A DNA stretch of 14,518 nucleotides from CAYFJO01 sp964343305 (GTDB lineage Bacteria > Planctomycetota > Planctomycetia > Pirellulales > Pirellulaceae): positions 1 through 14,518 of the forward strand of contig CAYFJO010000275.1 in assembly GCA_964343305.1 (NCBI GenBank), written 5' to 3'. A program made the position numbers and the translations under genes. This document shows positions 1-7,491 of this stretch, one piece after another (within the stretch, counting starts at the first letter, position 1; the number at the start of each line of letters is the position of its first letter). The notes below the pieces were generated by a model. It had not been told where the DNA came from, made no database searches, and was given only the letters and a program-made list of their open reading frames with translations.

Positions 1-787
1 TTGTTGTTTGGATCTCGGGCTTGTGACCGAATGACACGGTCGTGCCCGGCGAGTCGACGTAGCTTTGCGGCTGTTGCTGGGGAGTGCGGTAGGTGATGGG
101 ACGAATCGACGAGGTTGCACGCTTGGAGGCGATTTCTTCATTCACTCGTTCGATGCCGGGCAGCGGTTTTTTGCCCGGAAGAATGTTGCGAGCCAATTCA
201 CCTCTGAGAAGATTCCCTTCTTCAGTGCGGAACACGGGGACCAAGCTGATGTTCTTCCGCTCGCCGCCAACAGCGTCCCAAGGGATCCAGACATCGTACG
301 ACGGTCCTAAATCCGTCTCGCGGAAATAGTGTTTGAGATGATTGCCTTCATACACGAACTTTCGATTTGCCACCTTCGATTTCATGGACTCATTCGAATC
401 GTCGTAACCGAACACAGTCAGTTCACCTTCGACCTCGACCGGTTCGTTGTCTTCGCCATAGAAATAGACGCGTCCGCCGAATCCGCGTGTGGGCAGTTTT
501 CCTGGTTCCGTGTAGACGGCATCGCGCCAGACAATCGCGATGCGATGCGGTGGCTTTTGTTCGGGTTCTTTGTTCGTGAATGGGTTGTCCAAGATCGACG
601 GGAAAGTGCGCTCCTTGGGCTTGTCGGTCGTTTGGCAGCCGACGAGCAAGGCAACTAAGACTACTGTATGTATCCAATTTGTAGCTGCACTCGCCAGAGT
701 GCGGATGCGAGTGGAACCGTTCCGCGTTCTGGCGAACGCAGCTACAAACTGAAGACCACGCTGTATTTGGCTCTTGTTGTTTTTCAT
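1..787 (-). CDS. Putative outer-membrane lipoprotein coupled to the secretin (C-terminus outside window)
   Basis: An uninterrupted minus-strand frame of 262 codons begins at ATG 787-785 and reaches the left edge, so the C-terminus is missing. Its start overlaps the secretin stop as ATGA, which suggests translational coupling and a shared function. The N-terminus is basic (MKNNKSQIQR), then a hydrophobic stretch WIHTVVLVALLVGC ends in a lipobox with the predicted lipidated cysteine at residue 51. The mature part starts QTTDKPKERTF and contains a predicted beta-rich segment at about residues 80-195 (IAIVWRDAVY, GGRVYFYG, VEGELTVFGYDD, VWIPWDAVGG), followed by a Gln/Pro-rich tail. I do not recognise a named family. 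A pilotin-like or secretin-accessory role is inference from the coupling only. Oddly, residues about 14-36 of the signal peptide are encoded by an inverted-repeat element at 678-748, giving a long n-region. The existence of the gene is well supported; its function is unknown. Confidence 0.82.
   Translation of the reverse strand, partial: MKNNKSQIQRGLQFVAAFARTRNGSTRIRTLASAATNWIHTVVLVALLVGCQTTDKPKERTFPSILDNPFTNKEPEQKPPHRIAIVWRDAVYTEPGKLPTRGFGGRVYFYGEDNEPVEVEGELTVFGYDDSNESMKSKVANRKFVYEGNHLKHYFRETDLGPSYDVWIPWDAVGGERKNISLVPVFRTEEGNLLRGELARNILPGKKPLPGIERVNEEIASKRATSSIRPITYRTPQQQPQSYVDSPGTTVSFGHKPEIQTT
678..748. repeat. REP/BIME-like inverted-repeat element 1, translated inside the lipoprotein signal peptide
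   Basis: Arm 678-704 and arm 722-748 are inverted copies matching at 23 of 27 positions, separated by 17 bp. Each arm also folds on itself: GCACT/AGTGC around loop CGCCAG on the left and GCGTT/AACGC around loop CTGGCG on the right. The four mismatches between the arms fall as two compensating pairs in these small stems, so the hairpin is kept while the sequence changes. The element lies in frame within the coding sequence of the lipoprotein. Whether it is dispersed in the genome cannot be seen from this window. Confidence 0.75.
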
Positions 788-3700
788 TGGATTTGCGGTG
801 CCGGCAAACGGCTGATCCATTCCTGCGGTGAGGATTCGGTGTTGTAGGTTCGCCGAATGGGGACGAATCGTGCCGTATTTTCATTCACGCGATTCGTGTT
901 GGATTGATCCGGGGCTGTGCGGACCGGCGGCGGCAAGTCCGACCGTGGTTCGCCGCTTTGTCTGGCCGGAGGTAGTTCTTCGACCGGTTGCGGCTGCGGT
1001 TCGCTTGCCGTGGGATCGAGGTGCGGATAGACGACTTGCGGTTGCGGGCCCGTCACGTGACCGCCGCCCTTTAAACTCAGTGCCGCTTCGCCGTGAACAT
1101 CCAGCACGTCGCCAAAGCACCAATGCATGCGATCGGCTTCGGTGGTGTTGAGCCAGTCGATATCGTCATCACCGTCCACGATGTATGGTGTGAGGATGAT
1201 CATCAGCTCGGTGCGCCGATCGGCCCACCCATCGTATCGAAATGCCCGGCCAAGAATCGGGATGTCGCTCAAGACCGGCACGCCGTGCATAAATGACATG
1301 TTTTCTTTGGTAATCAGTCCCGCGAACACGACGGTCTGCCCACTGCGGGCACTAATTGTGGTTTGGGCGGTCGTAATGTTGATTTGTGGCGAGCGGATGA
1401 CGTCGCCCGTGGCGCTGATCGAAATCGGAATCCCGTCTGCTTCGGCACCCAAGCTCGACTTTTCCGCATCAATCTCCATCACGATCAAGCCATCGGGGCT
1501 TGTCCGCGGTGTGACGCCCAACAGAATGCCGACATTTTCCAGAACGGTGTTGTTGATCGTGCCGTTGTTGACTTGCTGGACCGAGGTGATCCGCGGAACA
1601 CGCGATCCGACCTGAATGAACGCGGGCAGGTTGTCCATCGTCATGATCTGCGGCCGGCTGAGGATCTGCAACTTGCCTTTGTCGTGTAAGGCGCGGACCA
1701 GCACGTTCAGCGATTCGCTACCTGCCGACAACACGAGGCCACCGTAACCAAGGTCGGCGTTGATACGACCGAGGCCGAGATTGTTAATCCCCTGGCCCGC
1801 CAGGAACTCCCGAGTGGCCAGGCTCGCCGCGTCGCCGCTGTTGCCGATGTTTTGTTGATTGAACGGAAATCCGACGGCTGGTTCGCCGGCGATGCCAGTT
1901 GTGAGGCCGCGCGTGAAGACCATCGAATCCTGGATGCCAAGTTCCACTCCGAATTCTTCCGTGTCGTTCAGCGTGATCTCCGCAATCATCACCTGGATCA
2001 TGACCATCGGTGGCCGGCGATCGAGTTCCAGGATGATCCGTTTGATCTCTTCGTAGTACTCGTCCGTCGCATTGACAATCAAGCTGTTGCTGACCACCTC
2101 GGGGACCACGATGACGGCTCGCTCGGTTTGTTCGAACGGGCTGATCACGGTTGGGTCGATGTTGTTTATTGTCTGCCGGCCGTCCAGGAATTCGTTGATC
2201 GCATCGGCCACATCCAGCGCCGGGGCATTTCGCAATCGGAACACGGTCGTGTTGCGTGACTGAATGTCGTCCAAATCGAGCCGTGCCAACAAGGCTTCGA
2301 TCACCAGCAAGTCGCCTTCGCTGCCCGACACGATGATGCTGTTCGTACGCGTATCCATCGCGAAACGCAACGGCACCAACGAGCTTTCGCCGCCCGAGGC
2401 GCCGGTCACAGGCAATTGGCCAAACGCTCCACCTTGGTTGGTCTGCCCCGTTTGTTGGCCGAACAACAATTGCAGCATTTCAAGCAAAGTTGTCGCATCG
2501 CCGTTGATGACCGTGAAAACTTTGATTTGAGCGTTGGCGGACGGAAGTTGATCGAGCTGTTCGACCAACACGCCGATTAACTCCATGTTTTCCGCCGGGC
2601 CAGTGACGACCAGTGAGTTGCTGTTCGTGTCGGCCGTCACACGAACGTCGAACATAATGCCGGACTTGAGCACTTTGCCGGACTCGGTATCGACCGTCAT
2701 CAGCGATAACATCGCCGATCGTACGCTGGCGATCTGTTGTTGCGTGGTGCCGGCTTGTCCGATCGCCTGCTGTGCCGCGCCGCCCAAGCCGGATGCGGTG
2801 CGTCCAATTCCGGCGCCGTACAACTGCCCGTTCAAGGCATCTTGCAACACGGGTGCGAGGTCTTCGGCCAGGGCATTTTTTAGTTTAAAGACGAGCACTT
2901 CGTTGCTGGCGTTGCTCTGGATGACGTCGATTTTGGCAATCAACAGTGCCACTTCCTGCATATCGCGCGGGCTCGCTTGAACGATCAACGAGTTGCTGCG
3001 ATAGTCCGACGTGATCCGAACTCTCGTGCTCAATCCCGTTCGCGGTGTGGTAGTCCCCGTGACCCCCGGCTGGCCCTGAGCGGTCGCTGCCGCCTCAGAG
3101 GCAAAGAACTCTTCGATCCGCCGCTCGGCGTCCAACGCCGACATGTAGCGAAGTTGGAACACTTCGAGCTGAGTTCGCGGAGCGACGGGCGTATCCAATT
3201 TCTCGATGAGTCCGATGACGGACTTCAAGCTCTCCGGACGACCGACCAATAAGAGTGCGTTCGGTTTGCCCAGCGGCGTGATGCTGATGGATCCCTGCCG
3301 CGGCTCGTAAACCTGCGAATAAAGTTGCGACACCAGTTCGGCGACCGCTTCGCCGTTGATGTGTTGGAGCTGATAAATCTGAACTTCTGGCTGCGTCGCA
3401 CCCGCGAAACTTTGAATTTGATTGATGATCTTCGTCACTCGCTCGACGTCGCGCGGATTACCGCGGATGATGATGACGTCCAACTCTTCGAGAAACTCGA
3501 TCCGAACTGGACCGATCAAACCACCGTCATCCTCTGCGTCGTCGGGTTTTGGAGGGGCCCCCTTTTTTTCCGGGATTTTCTCTTGGAAGATCTTGGCCAC
3601 GATTTGACCGCCGCCTTGTCGGGGAATCTTGCGGTCGGCCAGTCGCGGGGCAACCTGAGCGGCGGCGTTGTTTTGTTCCTTCAGGTTTTCGAGCAACCAG

Positions 3701-4605
3701 ACCGCCTTTTGCACTTTGGCTGGATCGGCCCGTCCCGCGCTGACAACACGTGCCGACGGCTGGCCCTCGGCACGTGGGCGGTCGATGGTTTGAATCACGT
3801 TCTCCAGTTGCCGCGCGAAGTTGCGTGGCGCTTGAATCGTGACAAGGTTTGTCCGTCGATCGACCTCAATCGATGCACCGCCCGTTTGCTCAGAGGTGAA
3901 AGTAAATGTCGCAATCTCGCCGTTTCGCTGTGTCGACAGAGACAGTCGTCGACTCCAGATGCGCTGCAAATCATCCTCAAAGTCCCGCCACGAGACTTCG
4001 CGCAGTTGATAACGTAGCGATTGGGGTGGTTCGATTGCGCGCAGCGGAGCGACGGCCGGGCTCGGGCGCTGTGGTTCGGGTGTTCGGTTGACTTCCCGTG
4101 CGGGAAACTGCCGGGCGATCTCTTGGTGGATCGATAGTGGGGCAATAACGATCAATTGCCCCGTGCGCGGGTCAGTGGCAAATCGTACGTCACGTTGGTT
4201 TGAATACTTGGAGCGCAGTTGCGCGGCGACGCGATCGACTTGCCCGCCACCGACATCATAACTTCGAACAGTAGAACGGAGCTGACGCTCGGCCACGCGA
4301 ATGGGCTGTCGCGGAGGCTGATCGTACGAATTGATAAACTCAGTCGTCAGCCGATTCGTTTCCTGGTCGCCCGCAACCATCACGCGGTTCAATTTTCGAT
4401 CGACGACGATTTGTGCGTTGGGTGGAAGAACGGAGTCTAGCTTTGCCGCTGCTTCTTCCGCGCTGACATGCTGCAAGTGATAGGGTCGATAACCCGCGGG
4501 CAACTGGGATTGCGCAAAAAGATGACCCATGCCAAGCGAGCAGGTCACTAGCAAAATCGCCACTCGCATCGGTGGGTTAAGCGAACTCAAATAAAACCTC
4601 GACAT
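784..4605 (-). CDS. gspD: Giant type II/III secretion-type secretin (GspD-like) with many N-type modules
   Basis: This is an outer-membrane secretin, forming a multimeric gated channel for export or pilus passage. From ATG 4605 it is 1273 aa, about twice a typical GspD. The signal peptide MRVAILLVTCSLGMGHLFAQ begins at residue 13, so ATG 4569 is an equally good start; neither has a convincing ribosome binding site. About nine repeated alpha/beta N-type modules follow (approximately 35-95, 107-168, 196-278, 285-400, 407-475, 479-560, 569-687, 694-779, 785-865), most with the pattern VFxLxxxxA...SNSLIVxxxxxxxxxIxxLIxxLD. The secretin core lies at about 868-1145, with LSRPQIMTMDNLPAFIQVG and the signature GVPVLSDIPILGRAFR at 1108-1123. 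A Pro/Gln-rich tail of about 110 residues ends the protein, and the stop overlaps the start of the lipoprotein gene. No other secretion genes (ATPase, inner-membrane platform, pseudopilins) are in the window, so the system it serves is unknown. The family call is firm; the gspD symbol is by similarity. Confidence 0.93.
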   Translation of the reverse strand: MSRFYLSSLNPPMRVAILLVTCSLGMGHLFAQSQLPAGYRPYHLQHVSAEEAAAKLDSVLPPNAQIVVDRKLNRVMVAGDQETNRLTTEFINSYDQPPRQPIRVAERQLRSTVRSYDVGGGQVDRVAAQLRSKYSNQRDVRFATDPRTGQLIVIAPLSIHQEIARQFPAREVNRTPEPQRPSPAVAPLRAIEPPQSLRYQLREVSWRDFEDDLQRIWSRRLSLSTQRNGEIATFTFTSEQTGGASIEVDRRTNLVTIQAPRNFARQLENVIQTIDRPRAEGQPSARVVSAGRADPAKVQKAVWLLENLKEQNNAAAQVAPRLADRKIPRQGGGQIVAKIFQEKIPEKKGAPPKPDDAEDDGGLIGPVRIEFLEELDVIIIRGNPRDVERVTKIINQIQSFAGATQPEVQIYQLQHINGEAVAELVSQLYSQVYEPRQGSISITPLGKPNALLLVGRPESLKSVIGLIEKLDTPVAPRTQLEVFQLRYMSALDAERRIEEFFASEAAATAQGQPGVTGTTTPRTGLSTRVRITSDYRSNSLIVQASPRDMQEVALLIAKIDVIQSNASNEVLVFKLKNALAEDLAPVLQDALNGQLYGAGIGRTASGLGGAAQQAIGQAGTTQQQIASVRSAMLSLMTVDTESGKVLKSGIMFDVRVTADTNSNSLVVTGPAENMELIGVLVEQLDQLPSANAQIKVFTVINGDATTLLEMLQLLFGQQTGQTNQGGAFGQLPVTGASGGESSLVPLRFAMDTRTNSIIVSGSEGDLLVIEALLARLDLDDIQSRNTTVFRLRNAPALDVADAINEFLDGRQTINNIDPTVISPFEQTERAVIVVPEVVSNSLIVNATDEYYEEIKRIILELDRRPPMVMIQVMIAEITLNDTEEFGVELGIQDSMVFTRGLTTGIAGEPAVGFPFNQQNIGNSGDAASLATREFLAGQGINNLGLGRINADLGYGGLVLSAGSESLNVLVRALHDKGKLQILSRPQIMTMDNLPAFIQVGSRVPRITSVQQVNNGTINNTVLENVGILLGVTPRTSPDGLIVMEIDAEKSSLGAEADGIPISISATGDVIRSPQINITTAQTTISARSGQTVVFAGLITKENMSFMHGVPVLSDIPILGRAFRYDGWADRRTELMIILTPYIVDGDDDIDWLNTTEADRMHWCFGDVLDVHGEAALSLKGGGHVTGPQPQVVYPHLDPTASEPQPQPVEELPPARQSGEPRSDLPPPVRTAPDQSNTNRVNENTARFVPIRRTYNTESSPQEWISRLPAPQIQ

Positions 4606-4714
4606 ACCGATGATTTGGATTCTCCAACAGTTGTTCGTTGCGGCCGTCCGCGCGCGGAACGGCGAAAGGACGTACTTTACGTATCGACCAACTCGCAAAA
4701 TGGACATAATGCGT

Positions 4715-4726
4715 AAAACGCGTTTT
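4715..4726. promoter_or_regulatory. 12-bp perfect palindrome upstream of the secretin gene
   Basis: AAAACGCGTTTT is a perfect palindrome about 110 bp upstream of the secretin start, next to a TTGAAA hexamer on the minus strand. It could be an operator for the secretin-lipoprotein pair. Because it is short and AT-flanked, chance is possible. Confidence 0.25.
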
Positions 4727-4812
4727 TCAAGAGCCGTGCGGATTTCCGGAGGAATGCAGAGAATGCACAAAGGTTATGCCTGATTTGACGGTTGTGCCGT
4801 CGTTAACAGTTA

Positions 4813-4879
4813 TGACGACCGTTGAAGATGCGCGGGAAAATGACGATTGACGAAATACCCAATGACGAAGGAATGACGA
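4813..4879. repeat. Cluster of TGACGA(A) short direct repeats
   Basis: Five copies of TGACGA occur at 4813, 4841, 4848, 4863 and 4874, the last four within 39 bp and mostly extended to AATGACGAA or TTGACGAA. They lie directly 3' of the sialidase-like gene. The spacing is irregular, so this is not a CRISPR array. It looks like a degenerate intergenic simple repeat; a binding-site cluster for secretin control is a less likely alternative. Confidence 0.6.
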
Positions 4880-4897
4880 AGCACGAAATCGAAAACG

Positions 4898-6859
4898 TCA
4901 TTTGCCCACATAGAACCAAGACACTGGCAGCGAACGGAATTTTGACGACAGACGACTGCCGTCACGCTCCCAGTAGCTCATCACGGCGTGGTCCTTAATG
5001 AACACCACGCTGGTGTACGAAAATGTTCGGTCGCTGCGCGTTTCCAGATTCTGAACCCGTGTCCAGGATTGCCCATCGTCGGATGAAATTGCCGCGGTGA
5101 GCGGAGTCCGCTTGCCGCCATGGCCCGCGCCTTTGGTGTACGTGTTGTTCCAAATCAGTAAGAGGTCGCCGGTGGATGGGATGCGTCGCAATGTGGCGGG
5201 AGCTTCTGGAGCCGTTAACTTGCCGAGCTGCGACGGTTCGCTCCATGTGTCGCCATCGTCCTCGGAATAGCTCTTTGCGATGTGCCCCAGTTGTGTTCTG
5301 ACGATCATCATAACGCGTCCATCATCCAGTTCTATGACTTCCGGCTCCATCGCGCCTCGTTTGGGTTGATCGACTTGGCCTTTTCCTTTTCGCCACGTTT
5401 TGCCCTGATCGTCGGACAACCAACACGTCGAGACGAAATGGTTGACCTTGTGGACATCCGCTGTCGAAGCGACCGGCACAAGCAATCGGCCGCTGGACAA
5501 TTGCGTCACGCGATCGTTGTTCATGACGTGATAACCTGGCTCGGTTGTCACGCGAATCGGTTCGCCGAATGTCTTGGCATCGTCCTGGGAAAAACGCACG
5601 TAAACGCGCAGATCGTCGTAGGCATTCTTTTGCAGATAGAACATGGCGATCGGGCCGTCGTGTGGCGAGTCCAGCCGACGCAGCGTGACGCTCATAACGT
5701 TCATCTTGCCCGTTGTTTCTTGAAGCAACTTGGCAGGCTGCCAGTTGCGGCCGCCGTCGGTCGACTTGCGAGCGACGATCTGTGCACGTGCGAAATCGCT
5801 GCCGCCTCCGACGAATTGCGTCACAGCGTACAACAACGCTCCGTCCCCCAATCGGACAATCGAACCTTCTGTGTATCGAGGGTTCTCCTTTGTCGCAGGA
5901 TAAACGAGCTGCGAAATCTCTTCGTGAGGAGCGGGGTTCCATCCCGCAGGAGATGGAATCTGTTGCACACTGGAGGCAGTTGACCTGGATAGCACCATCA
6001 ATGATTGTGCGGCACGGACACGAACATCGACGTTTTCGTCCTCTAAGAGGCGGATCAAATCGTCCGCTGCGACGGTAGCCCGAGCATCTCCGGCAAAGGT
6101 AGATGCATAAGTTCGGATCGCCGCATCGTCGTCGGACAAGTTGTTTTTCAAGCGACGCAGGCCTTCCTTGTCTCCGAGAGCCGCCAGGGCATGCTCGATG
6201 TAACAGCGAGTGATGTCGTCGGTGGCCGCCGCCAGGTTTTTGCGCAACTGCGCGATGTCTGATTGATTGCCAATTCTTGCCAAAATCCATGCGGCGATAC
6301 GATGGGTTTCCGGGTCGGGATCCTTCAGCTTTTCTCGGAGAACTTTCATTGCCTCTGGATTGCCGCAACGGCCTAATGCCGCCGCTGACATGAGCAGCAG
6401 CTTGATGTTGTCGGCTCCACGCATCGCGCGCCGCATCGCACGGCCGTCGCCGATTTCGCCAACCTTGTACAAACTTTCCGCCGCGTGAATGTGTCCGTGC
6501 GTCTCTTCTCCCGCCAGGATGTTCAACATGATCCGCGCCTTCCGCCAATCGCCCGCCCGCACCAATTCGCGCGACAAACCGCATCGCTTTTGATCGTCTT
6601 CTTCCGTCGCCAGTTTCGGCTCGAGAAACAATCGGACCTCGTCACCTTGTCCGGCGAGTGTGAGGCCCTCGGCTGCGTGGATCGACGGCCAAAACTCGTC
6701 GCTCTTCATGCCTGCTCGCAACACTTCGAGGCACTTTGCTTTGACCTGTTTGGACAGACGTAATGGTTGCGTTTGTTTTGAAGCATCATCGCCTCGTGCC
6801 GTCACAAGCACTTGCACGAAGCACACACACGCCAAACCAACAACAAGTTGCGGTTTCAT
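4898..6859 (-). CDS. Exported HEAT-repeat / BNR sialidase-like protein
   Basis: The gene encodes 653 aa from ATG 6859, chosen because GGAG (minus strand, 6866-6869) lies 6 nt upstream and the signal peptide MKPQLVVGLACVCFVQVLVTARG starts there. A start 24 bp further upstream (6883) has no ribosome binding site. Residues about 55-295 form helical HEAT-like repeats (for example AAALGRCGNPEAMKVLREKL and AAWILARIGNQSDIAQLRKN), a protein-binding scaffold. Residues about 320-650 form a six-bladed sialidase-type propeller (BNR family) with Asp boxes STDGGRNW (366), SDDQGKTW (482), SEDDGDTW (532) and SSDDGQSW (592), plus a degenerate SQDDAKTF (424). Family-typical segments are NPRYTEGSIVRLGDG (326-340) and EPEVIELDDGRVMMIVRT (505-522). 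The likely role is exo-glycosidase or glycan binding in the periplasm or outside the cell. True sialidase activity is uncertain, because many planctomycete members of this family have unknown substrates. It lies upstream of, and in the same direction as, the secretin, but 292 bp apart, so co-transcription is not assured. Confidence 0.88.
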   Translation of the reverse strand: MKPQLVVGLACVCFVQVLVTARGDDASKQTQPLRLSKQVKAKCLEVLRAGMKSDEFWPSIHAAEGLTLAGQGDEVRLFLEPKLATEEDDQKRCGLSRELVRAGDWRKARIMLNILAGEETHGHIHAAESLYKVGEIGDGRAMRRAMRGADNIKLLLMSAAALGRCGNPEAMKVLREKLKDPDPETHRIAAWILARIGNQSDIAQLRKNLAAATDDITRCYIEHALAALGDKEGLRRLKNNLSDDDAAIRTYASTFAGDARATVAADDLIRLLEDENVDVRVRAAQSLMVLSRSTASSVQQIPSPAGWNPAPHEEISQLVYPATKENPRYTEGSIVRLGDGALLYAVTQFVGGGSDFARAQIVARKSTDGGRNWQPAKLLQETTGKMNVMSVTLRRLDSPHDGPIAMFYLQKNAYDDLRVYVRFSQDDAKTFGEPIRVTTEPGYHVMNNDRVTQLSSGRLLVPVASTADVHKVNHFVSTCWLSDDQGKTWRKGKGQVDQPKRGAMEPEVIELDDGRVMMIVRTQLGHIAKSYSEDDGDTWSEPSQLGKLTAPEAPATLRRIPSTGDLLLIWNNTYTKGAGHGGKRTPLTAAISSDDGQSWTRVQNLETRSDRTFSYTSVVFIKDHAVMSYWERDGSRLSSKFRSLPVSWFYVGK

Positions 6860-6865
6860 GAGATT

Positions 6866-6869
6866 CTCC
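6866..6869 (-). promoter_or_regulatory. Ribosome binding site that fixes the sialidase-like gene start
   Basis: GGAG on the minus strand sits 6 nt before ATG 6859. It decides in favour of this start over the in-frame ATG at 6883, and it places the start exactly at the signal peptide. Confidence 0.7.
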
Positions 6870-7029
6870 AGGGCTCTTTCCATCGAATGCGGACAATCCG
6901 CCTATGGTACCTTACTCAGCGCCGAGATGGACGATTTGGGATTCGAAAAGTCTGTCCGGTCGCACGGCCTGGTCCGTGGTAGGCTGGAGATTTGCATAGC
7001 CCTTGCCGATAGAAGTAACGCATGATACA

Positions 7030-7046
7030 TTAACAACTTGTGTTAA
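7030..7046. promoter_or_regulatory. 17-bp palindrome upstream of rpmE (possible operator)
   Basis: TTAACA-ACTTG-TGTTAA is a perfect 6-bp inverted repeat with a 5-nt spacer, 63 bp upstream of the rpmE start and inside the 250-bp divergent region between rpmE and the sialidase-like gene. Its size and place fit a repressor site. Zinc-dependent control is known for some L31 genes, but nothing in the sequence proves that here. Confidence 0.35.
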
Positions 7047-7109
7047 ATTTGCTCCAAAACTAGGCGCGCCACATCAATTTAATCTGTTTTCACAAAAGGC
7101 TTTACGGTC

Positions 7110-7376
7110 ATGAAGGAAAACATCCATCCGGATTATGTCGACACCACGGTCACTTGCGGTTGTGGGAACAGTTTTTCCACGCGCAGCACGCGCCCAGAGT
7201 TGAAGATCGATATCTGCAATATGTGCCACCCGTTTTATACGGGCAAGTTGAAATACGTCGATACGGCTGGTCGCATCGAGAAATTCACGACGAAATTCGC
7301 TAAGGGCACCTACGCCAGTTTGCAGAAAAAGAAAGCGGTGAAAAAGAAGAAGCCGCAGCCAGCCGAAGAATCTTAG
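7110..7376 (+). CDS. rpmE: 50S ribosomal protein L31 (zinc-binding form)
   Basis: This 88-aa protein is a component of the large ribosomal subunit at the central protuberance, bridging to the small subunit. It begins MKENIHPDY, the classic L31 start, and has the zinc-ligand set C16-x-C18 and C36-x2-C39 (TCGCGNSF and ICNMCHPFYTGK), so it is the C+ type. The C-terminus is a lysine-rich tail with an acidic end, longer than the roughly 70 aa of the E. coli protein. An AAAGG is placed 12-16 nt before the ATG. It is the first gene of the rpmE-prfA-prmC cluster, with 115 bp to prfA. Confidence 0.96.
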   Translation: MKENIHPDYVDTTVTCGCGNSFSTRSTRPELKIDICNMCHPFYTGKLKYVDTAGRIEKFTTKFAKGTYASLQKKKAVKKKKPQPAEES

Positions 7377-7420
7377 CCACTCTGCTGCCGCTCATTGGTT
7401 GTTCACAGACGTTTGGTTCT

Positions 7421-7455
7421 GCGCGCCCAAAAAGGAGTTTTGCGCGGCCTCTTTT
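7421..7455 (+). terminator. Possible terminator or attenuator hairpin between rpmE and prfA
   Basis: CGCG-CC-CAAAA at 7422-7432 pairs with TTTTGCGCG at 7438-7446 (two bases bulged out, loop AGGAG), followed by CTCTTTTC ending in a T run at 7452-7455. It may reduce read-through from the highly expressed rpmE into prfA. The bulge and short T run make it weak. Confidence 0.35.
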
Positions 7456-7491
7456 CTACACCAACACCCCTGTTGATCGGATAGCAGTATC

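Larger units (their letters stand above)
4606..4897. other. 292-bp gap between sialidase-like gene and secretin gene
   Basis: No gene is supported here. The secretin reading frame stays open upstream to 4770, but that part is only a TTG-started extension with no ribosome binding site, and it precedes an obvious signal peptide, so I treat it as leader. The gap holds a 12-bp palindrome at 4715-4726 and a cluster of TGACGA repeats at 4813-4879. The secretin promoter should be here; I see only a weak candidate -35 (TTGAAA on the minus strand, just upstream of and touching the palindrome) and no convincing -10. Confidence 0.5.

Noticed and set aside
329..658. Plus-strand frame of 109 codons near the left edge
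   Set aside because: The opposite strand carries the lipoprotein frame with a lipobox and ATGA coupling; the plus-strand translation shows no export or domain features.
3325..4017. 230-codon plus-strand frame antisense to the secretin
   Set aside because: Antisense to a clear coding region of the secretin N-type modules; no recognisable motif.
4606..4770. N-terminal extension of the secretin to TTG 4770
   Set aside because: It would bury the clear signal peptide behind about 65 residues, and no ribosome binding site supports it.
4813..4879. Possible CRISPR array
   Set aside because: The repeat unit is only 6-9 bp, spacers differ from 1 to 22 bp and no cas genes are present.
5322..6584. 420-codon minus-strand frame inside the sialidase-like gene
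   Set aside because: It is a frame shadow of the same strand; the other frame has HEAT repeats, Asp boxes, a signal peptide and a ribosome binding site.
6888..6900. Hairpin GCGGA-CAA-TCCGC upstream of the sialidase-like gene
   Set aside because: The stem is only 5 bp with a 3-nt loop, has no T run and fits chance in GC-rich DNA.
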